Positions 60,365 to 64,000 of a stretch of 64,000 nucleotides of DNA are shown piece by piece. The notes under the pieces were generated by a model, which searched no databases, was not told where the DNA came from, and was given only the letters and a program-made list of their open reading frames with translations. Source of the stretch: Dyella nitratireducens (GTDB lineage: Bacteria > Pseudomonadota > Gammaproteobacteria > Xanthomonadales > Rhodanobacteraceae); the NCBI RefSeq assembly GCF_014642835.1, contig NZ_BMJA01000002.1:1-64000 (forward strand), in the 5' to 3' direction. The position numbers and the translations under genes are program-made. How positions within the stretch are numbered: position 1 is the first letter of the stretch; each line of letters opens with the position of its first letter.

Positions 60365-61614
60365 CACAGCCACTCGATCGCTGCCGCATCTGCGGCAATA
60401 CGCATCTCACACAAGTTCTCGATCTCGGTGAGCAAATGCTGACCGGCGTGTTCCCGCGCAACCGGGATGCGCAAATCACGACAGGTCCGTTGCGATTGGT
60501 GAAATGCATGGCCGACGATGGTTGTGGTCTTCTCCAGCTCGCGCATTCCTACGACCTTGGCGAGATGTACGGCGATAATTACGGATATCGCTCCGGCCTC
60601 AACGCGAGCATGGTGAGGCATTTGAACGCGAAGGTTGCACGCATATGTGAGTTTATCGCGCTACGACCAGGTGATCTCGTCGTTGATGTGGGATCCAACG
60701 ATGGCACGACCCTTGGGGCGTACTCCGAATCAATCGGCGCGGACTTGCTCGGAATTGATCCGACTGCCGCGAAGTTTCGCCAGTACTACAAGCCGCACAT
60801 TGATCTGTGCGCGGACTTCTTCAACGCTGCCATGCTGCGAAAGGTGCGCCCGGGTAAGCAGGTACGTGTGCTGACTTCATTCTCGATGTTTTACGACCTG
60901 GAAGCACCGATGGCTTTCATGCAGGACGTCCACGACGTACTGGCTGACGACGGTGTGTGGGTGTTCGAGCAGAGCTATATGCCAGCGATGCTGGATGCGT
61001 TGTCCTATGACACGGTATGCCATGAGCATCTTGAGTATTACGCGCTGCAACAGGTGAAGTGGATGACCGATCGCATCGGCTTCACGATCATTGACGTTGA
61101 GTTCAATGATGTTAACGGCGGTAGTTTCTCGGTAATGGTCGGCAAATCAGTTTCAGGTATGCCAGAAAGTCCGGAAGTTACGCGCGTTCTCGCCGATGAG
61201 CAGGCGCGTGGTCTGGACACGCTCACACCTTTCGATGACTTCGCAAGTAGCACGGCGCAGTCGCGCAAAGGCTTGCGGGACTTTTTCGCGCAGGCGAAGG
61301 CTGAGGGGAAAACCGTCGCCGCGCTCGGTGCTTCCACCAAAGGCAACGTATTGCTTCAGTATTGTGACCTTACTAGTCAAGATATTGCCGAGGTTGGTGA
61401 GGTGAATCCCGACAAGTTTGGCGCGATGACACCGGGTACGTGGCTGCCGATCAATCCCGAAGCGGACGTAATCGCACGTGGCTACGACTATTACCTTGTG
61501 CTGCCGTGGCACTTTCGCCACAGTTTCCTTGCAAATCCGGCTTATTCGGGGAAAACGCTAGTGTTTCCGTTGCCGATGCTGCAGTCGGTGCACATTGAGG
61601 ATGTGCTCGTTTGA
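60361..61614 (+). CDS. Sugar C-methyltransferase (class I SAM-dependent)
   Basis: A 417-residue protein with the layout of NDP-ketosugar C-methyltransferases. An N-terminal zinc-binding segment has CRICG (Cys8, Cys11) and later cysteines. A Methyltransf-type core has LVVDVGSNDGTTLG, and the C-terminal domain has GASTKGNVLLQYC. It resembles enzymes that add a C3 methyl group to 4-keto-6-deoxysugars. With Gmd upstream, the product is probably a branched 6-deoxyhexose; the exact sugar cannot be fixed. Confidence 0.8.
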   Translation: MTQPLDRCRICGNTHLTQVLDLGEQMLTGVFPRNRDAQITTGPLRLVKCMADDGCGLLQLAHSYDLGEMYGDNYGYRSGLNASMVRHLNAKVARICEFIALRPGDLVVDVGSNDGTTLGAYSESIGADLLGIDPTAAKFRQYYKPHIDLCADFFNAAMLRKVRPGKQVRVLTSFSMFYDLEAPMAFMQDVHDVLADDGVWVFEQSYMPAMLDALSYDTVCHEHLEYYALQQVKWMTDRIGFTIIDVEFNDVNGGSFSVMVGKSVSGMPESPEVTRVLADEQARGLDTLTPFDDFASSTAQSRKGLRDFFAQAKAEGKTVAALGASTKGNVLLQYCDLTSQDIAEVGEVNPDKFGAMTPGTWLPINPEADVIARGYDYYLVLPWHFRHSFLANPAYSGKTLVFPLPMLQSVHIEDVLV

Positions 61615-62777
61615 TACCGCAAACATCAGTTGAAAGTGCCACGCCACGCGCTCGTGCGATTGCGTTCTACCTTCCTCAGTTCCATCCGATTCCGGAGAAC
61701 GACGCATGGTGGGGTAAGGGCTTCACGGAGTGGACGAACGTGGTCACCGGTACGCCGAGATTCAGTGGTCACGGCCAGCCGCACCTGCCGGCGGATCTCG
61801 GCTTCTACGACCTGCGCATCCCCGAAACGAGGCAGCAGCAGGCCGATATGGCGCGCAAGGCGGGCATCGAGGCATTCTGCTATTACCACTACTGGTTTAA
61901 GGGCAAGCGCCTGCTGAATCGACCGCTCGATGAAGTTCTTGCTTCGGGTAAACCTGATTTCCCGTTCTGCCTGTGCTGGGCAAACGAGACTTGGTCGCGC
62001 GCTTGGAGTGGACGTGAGCATGATGTGCTGATCCGCCAGGACTACGACGATGCCGACAATACCGCACACATCGCCTGGCTTTGCGAGGTGTTTTCTGACT
62101 CGCGCTACCTGCGTGTCGAGGGGCGTCCATTGTTCGTGATCTACCGGCCGGAAGCCATTCCAGACGTGTCGCGAATACTGCAGCAGTGGCGTCGCGCTTC
62201 CCTAGATAGGATTGGTGTCGAGCCGTGGATCTGCGGCGTGCGTACGGGGTTCTCGTCGCTGGATACGAGCGAGACACTCGCGCTCGGCTTCGACAGCGTC
62301 ATCGAATTCGAACCCAATCGACGACACTTTCCAAGGGCGAAGAACGCGACAGGACAGGCGGTCTCGCTGTTGCAGCGGCTGTTGCCTGCAGCTTGGTACG
62401 AGGCGATGCGTCATAATCGCTGGTTGGCTAAGCGCAACGTCAACACAATTGTGGATTACTCGGCTTATGTTGATCGCGCGATCGCACGTCCATCGCTAGA
62501 TCAGGCGACGTATCCGGTGGTCTTTCCAAGCTGGGACAATACCGTGCGCCGCACCTCGGCGACGATCATCGAGAACCACGACGCAGCGCAGTACGCGCGA
62601 TGGCTGAGCGATGCGGTTTCGCGTGTTACAACGCGTGCACCGGATCAGCGCCTCATCTTCCTCAACGCCTGGAACGAATGGGCAGAAGGCTGCCATCTTG
62701 AGCCGGATCAGCGGCACGGTCATACCTTTCTTGATGCAACTGCGGAGGTACTTGGTGTGCGTGAGGCGGTGTCATGA
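61611..62777 (+). CDS. WbsX-like glycosyltransferase/GH99-fold protein
   Basis: A 388-residue protein of the WbsX family found in O-antigen clusters. Motifs are AFYLPQFHPIPENDAWWGKGFTEW (read as two halves), GIEAFCYYHYWFKGKRLLNRPL, CLCWANETWSRAWSG and LNAWNEWAEGCHLEPDQ. The apparent start is TTG at 61611 overlapping the previous stop (TTGA). No ATG occurs until well inside the conserved domain. The role is presumed glycan assembly. Confidence 0.75.
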   Translation: MIPQTSVESATPRARAIAFYLPQFHPIPENDAWWGKGFTEWTNVVTGTPRFSGHGQPHLPADLGFYDLRIPETRQQQADMARKAGIEAFCYYHYWFKGKRLLNRPLDEVLASGKPDFPFCLCWANETWSRAWSGREHDVLIRQDYDDADNTAHIAWLCEVFSDSRYLRVEGRPLFVIYRPEAIPDVSRILQQWRRASLDRIGVEPWICGVRTGFSSLDTSETLALGFDSVIEFEPNRRHFPRAKNATGQAVSLLQRLLPAAWYEAMRHNRWLAKRNVNTIVDYSAYVDRAIARPSLDQATYPVVFPSWDNTVRRTSATIIENHDAAQYARWLSDAVSRVTTRAPDQRLIFLNAWNEWAEGCHLEPDQRHGHTFLDATAEVLGVREAVS

Positions 62778-62813
62778 CATGGACATCGGCACATTGAACA
62801 TAGCCGACGAGCA

Positions 62814-63860
62814 TTACCGAACCTTAGGTACTCCGTAGCGCGCGAGCATTACGACCTTTCGTAACTGCCACCGCACCGAAGAGAACCAATCCGCGACCGA
62901 AATCGTACGAGTGGCTTGTACCTCAGCACGACGAGCGCGCAGACTTGCCAACTCGCGGAACGGCGTCATGACGGCCGGTCCGTAGACACCGCGAAGAAGA
63001 GTTGCATCGCAACGCAGCATCGACAGCACCAAGGCTTCGAGCACAAGCGCGACCAGGTGGACGCAGAGCAAAGGCCACATCAGCGGGCCGGGCGTAAGAA
63101 TCATCAGCGAGCGTGTCTTGTTGCGCTCGCTGAGGCGACGACGCCTTAGTGAGGTATTGATGCCGCGCTCTGCACGATTTCCCCCAAATGTCACGCCTTG
63201 GCGGTGCCGGTAACCACTTGCTATCAAGGTTCCGACGGCTACTCCGCGTAATCTGGCGAGGCCACATAAATACAGATCCTCCGCGATGGACTCGAACCAC
63301 TCGGGTAGCCCTCCAAGGTCATTCCAGACCGCGCGTGGCAGGAACATGCAGGCGCCAATTACGTAAGCGACCAGGTTCCGCTTCGGATCCAGATTGGGGA
63401 TCGGATTGCAGAAAGGATCCAGCAGGCAGCCGCGATCAACGAGGGTGCCGCTTTCCCAGTCGTATTGCGGCAAGGTCAGGATGCTGGGGCGGTCGGAAGT
63501 TTGTGCTGCGTGGATCAGGCTTTCGAGCGCGCCGGGATAAAGGGCTGCGTCGTTGTTCAGTAGAAGGATATATTCGCCTCTGGCATGAGCAACCATTCGA
63601 TTATTGCTGATGCAGAAGCCTACATTTTCCGCGCTGACCAGCAATTCGATCTGTGGATAGCGCTCCCTTAGCAGGGACACCGAGTCGTCGGTCGAGGCAT
63701 CGTCGTGCACGATAACTTCTATATCGGAGACGGTACTTTGAGCAAACACGGATTCAAGGCAATCGGCCAGCATGGCCGCGCCATTGTAGTTCGCAATGCA
63801 GACGGAACAGATTGGCGTCGATGGACGGTTCAATGCTGGATGGTGTTGAACCAGTCCCAT
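62814..63860 (-). CDS. GT2 family glycosyltransferase (rhamnosyltransferase-like)
   Basis: A 348-residue protein on the opposite strand. N-terminal CSVCIANYNGAAMLADCLESV, VHDDASTDDSV and YILLLNNDAALYPG (acidic metal site), typical of the RfbN/WbbL-like GT2 group. A hydrophobic stretch at about 265-285 (LLCVHLVALVLEALVLSML) suggests membrane association. The proposed start lies inside the end of the preceding gene. Convergent with the WbsX-like gene. Confidence 0.82.
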   Translation of the reverse strand: MGLVQHHPALNRPSTPICSVCIANYNGAAMLADCLESVFAQSTVSDIEVIVHDDASTDDSVSLLRERYPQIELLVSAENVGFCISNNRMVAHARGEYILLLNNDAALYPGALESLIHAAQTSDRPSILTLPQYDWESGTLVDRGCLLDPFCNPIPNLDPKRNLVAYVIGACMFLPRAVWNDLGGLPEWFESIAEDLYLCGLARLRGVAVGTLIASGYRHRQGVTFGGNRAERGINTSLRRRRLSERNKTRSLMILTPGPLMWPLLCVHLVALVLEALVLSMLRCDATLLRGVYGPAVMTPFRELASLRARRAEVQATRTISVADWFSSVRWQLRKVVMLARYGVPKVR

Positions 63861-64000
63861 GTCTTTCTCAAGCCTTCAAGCAGCGAGGTTTTGGGTGTCC
63901 AGCCATAGTGCAGCCGTGCTGCATCGGAATCCATCACAATGTAGTCGGCATCCAGTGTCCGACTGGGAGTGTAGCTACGTACTAAAGGCTTTTGGGCCAC
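63830..64000 (-). CDS. C-terminus of an NAD-dependent epimerase/dehydratase (partial)
   Basis: The last 56 codons of a gene that begins beyond the right edge. Translation includes VRSYTPSRTLDADYIVMDS and YGWTPKTSLLEGLRKTWDWF, the conserved C-terminal signature of nucleotide-sugar epimerases (GWxPxxxLxEGLRxTxxW). It overlaps the following glycosyltransferase start by about 31 bases, so the two are in one minus-strand unit. Confidence 0.8.
   Translation of the reverse strand: MAQKPLVRSYTPSRTLDADYIVMDSDAARLHYGWTPKTSLLEGLRKTWDWFNTIQH

Overview
The window is a chromosomal segment of a GC-rich gammaproteobacterium. Gene content and order (pilS beside sucCD, pilB-pilC-pilD-coaE, ruvC-ruvA-ruvB-ybgC-tolQRAB-pal-cpoB-queE-queC, and a B12-riboswitch cobalamin operon) point to the Xanthomonadales, most likely a Rhodanobacteraceae relative such as Dyella, Rhodanobacter or Luteibacter. 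This placement is an inference from gene order and protein style; no rRNA is present to confirm it.

Region 1 (1-8.1 kb). The 3' end of a modular repeat protein with a lysine/glutamate-rich coiled-coil tail enters from the left. The PilS-type sensor kinase and succinyl-CoA synthetase (sucC-sucD) follow. Next comes an accessory island of four small Ser/Pro/Thr-rich proteins on the minus strand. Duplicated sucD-type terminators, and a 101-base fragment of sucD itself, lie between them. The proteins share N-terminal segments or C-terminal repeats in a mosaic way. This is the least ordinary part of the window.

Region 2 (8.1-18.1 kb) is housekeeping: NAD synthetase, BamD, RluD, the YfiH/PgeF laccase-domain protein, ClpB and a TonB-dependent receptor.

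Region 3 (18.4-27 kb) is a tightly coupled nine-gene cobalamin operon behind a cobalamin riboswitch (cobO, cbiA-type, cbiB, cobD-type, cobQ, cobU, cobT, cobC, cobS). It covers corrin amidation, adenosylation, the aminopropanol arm and nucleotide-loop assembly. No corrin-ring genes are present in the window.

Region 4 (27-42.2 kb) holds fmdB-aspS, an esterase, yebC, ruvC-ruvA-kup-ruvB, the complete Tol-Pal system (ybgC, tolQ, tolR, tolA, tolB, pal, cpoB), queE and queC for queuosine, and a tRNA-Lys(UUU).

Region 5 (42.4-53.7 kb, minus strand) holds a large autotransporter with a proline-threonine minisatellite linker, a TVP38-type membrane protein, a nucleoside deaminase, glnS, coaE and the type IV pilus assembly genes pilD, pilC and pilB. 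No pilin gene is present.

Region 6 (53.9-64 kb) is a surface-polysaccharide (O-antigen-like) cluster beginning next to pilB: a GtrB-type glycosyltransferase, gmd, a Wzx-like flippase, an FkbM-like protein, a GT2, a second Gmd-like dehydratase/reductase, a sugar C-methyltransferase, a WbsX-like protein, then a GT2 and a truncated epimerase on the other strand. The combination suggests a GDP-linked, C-methyl-branched 6-deoxyhexose.

Two families of dispersed palindromic repeats punctuate the housekeeping intergenic regions. Family A has GTAGGTTGGGGTGCAAACC arms and family B has GTCATTCC(C/G)GCGAA arms.
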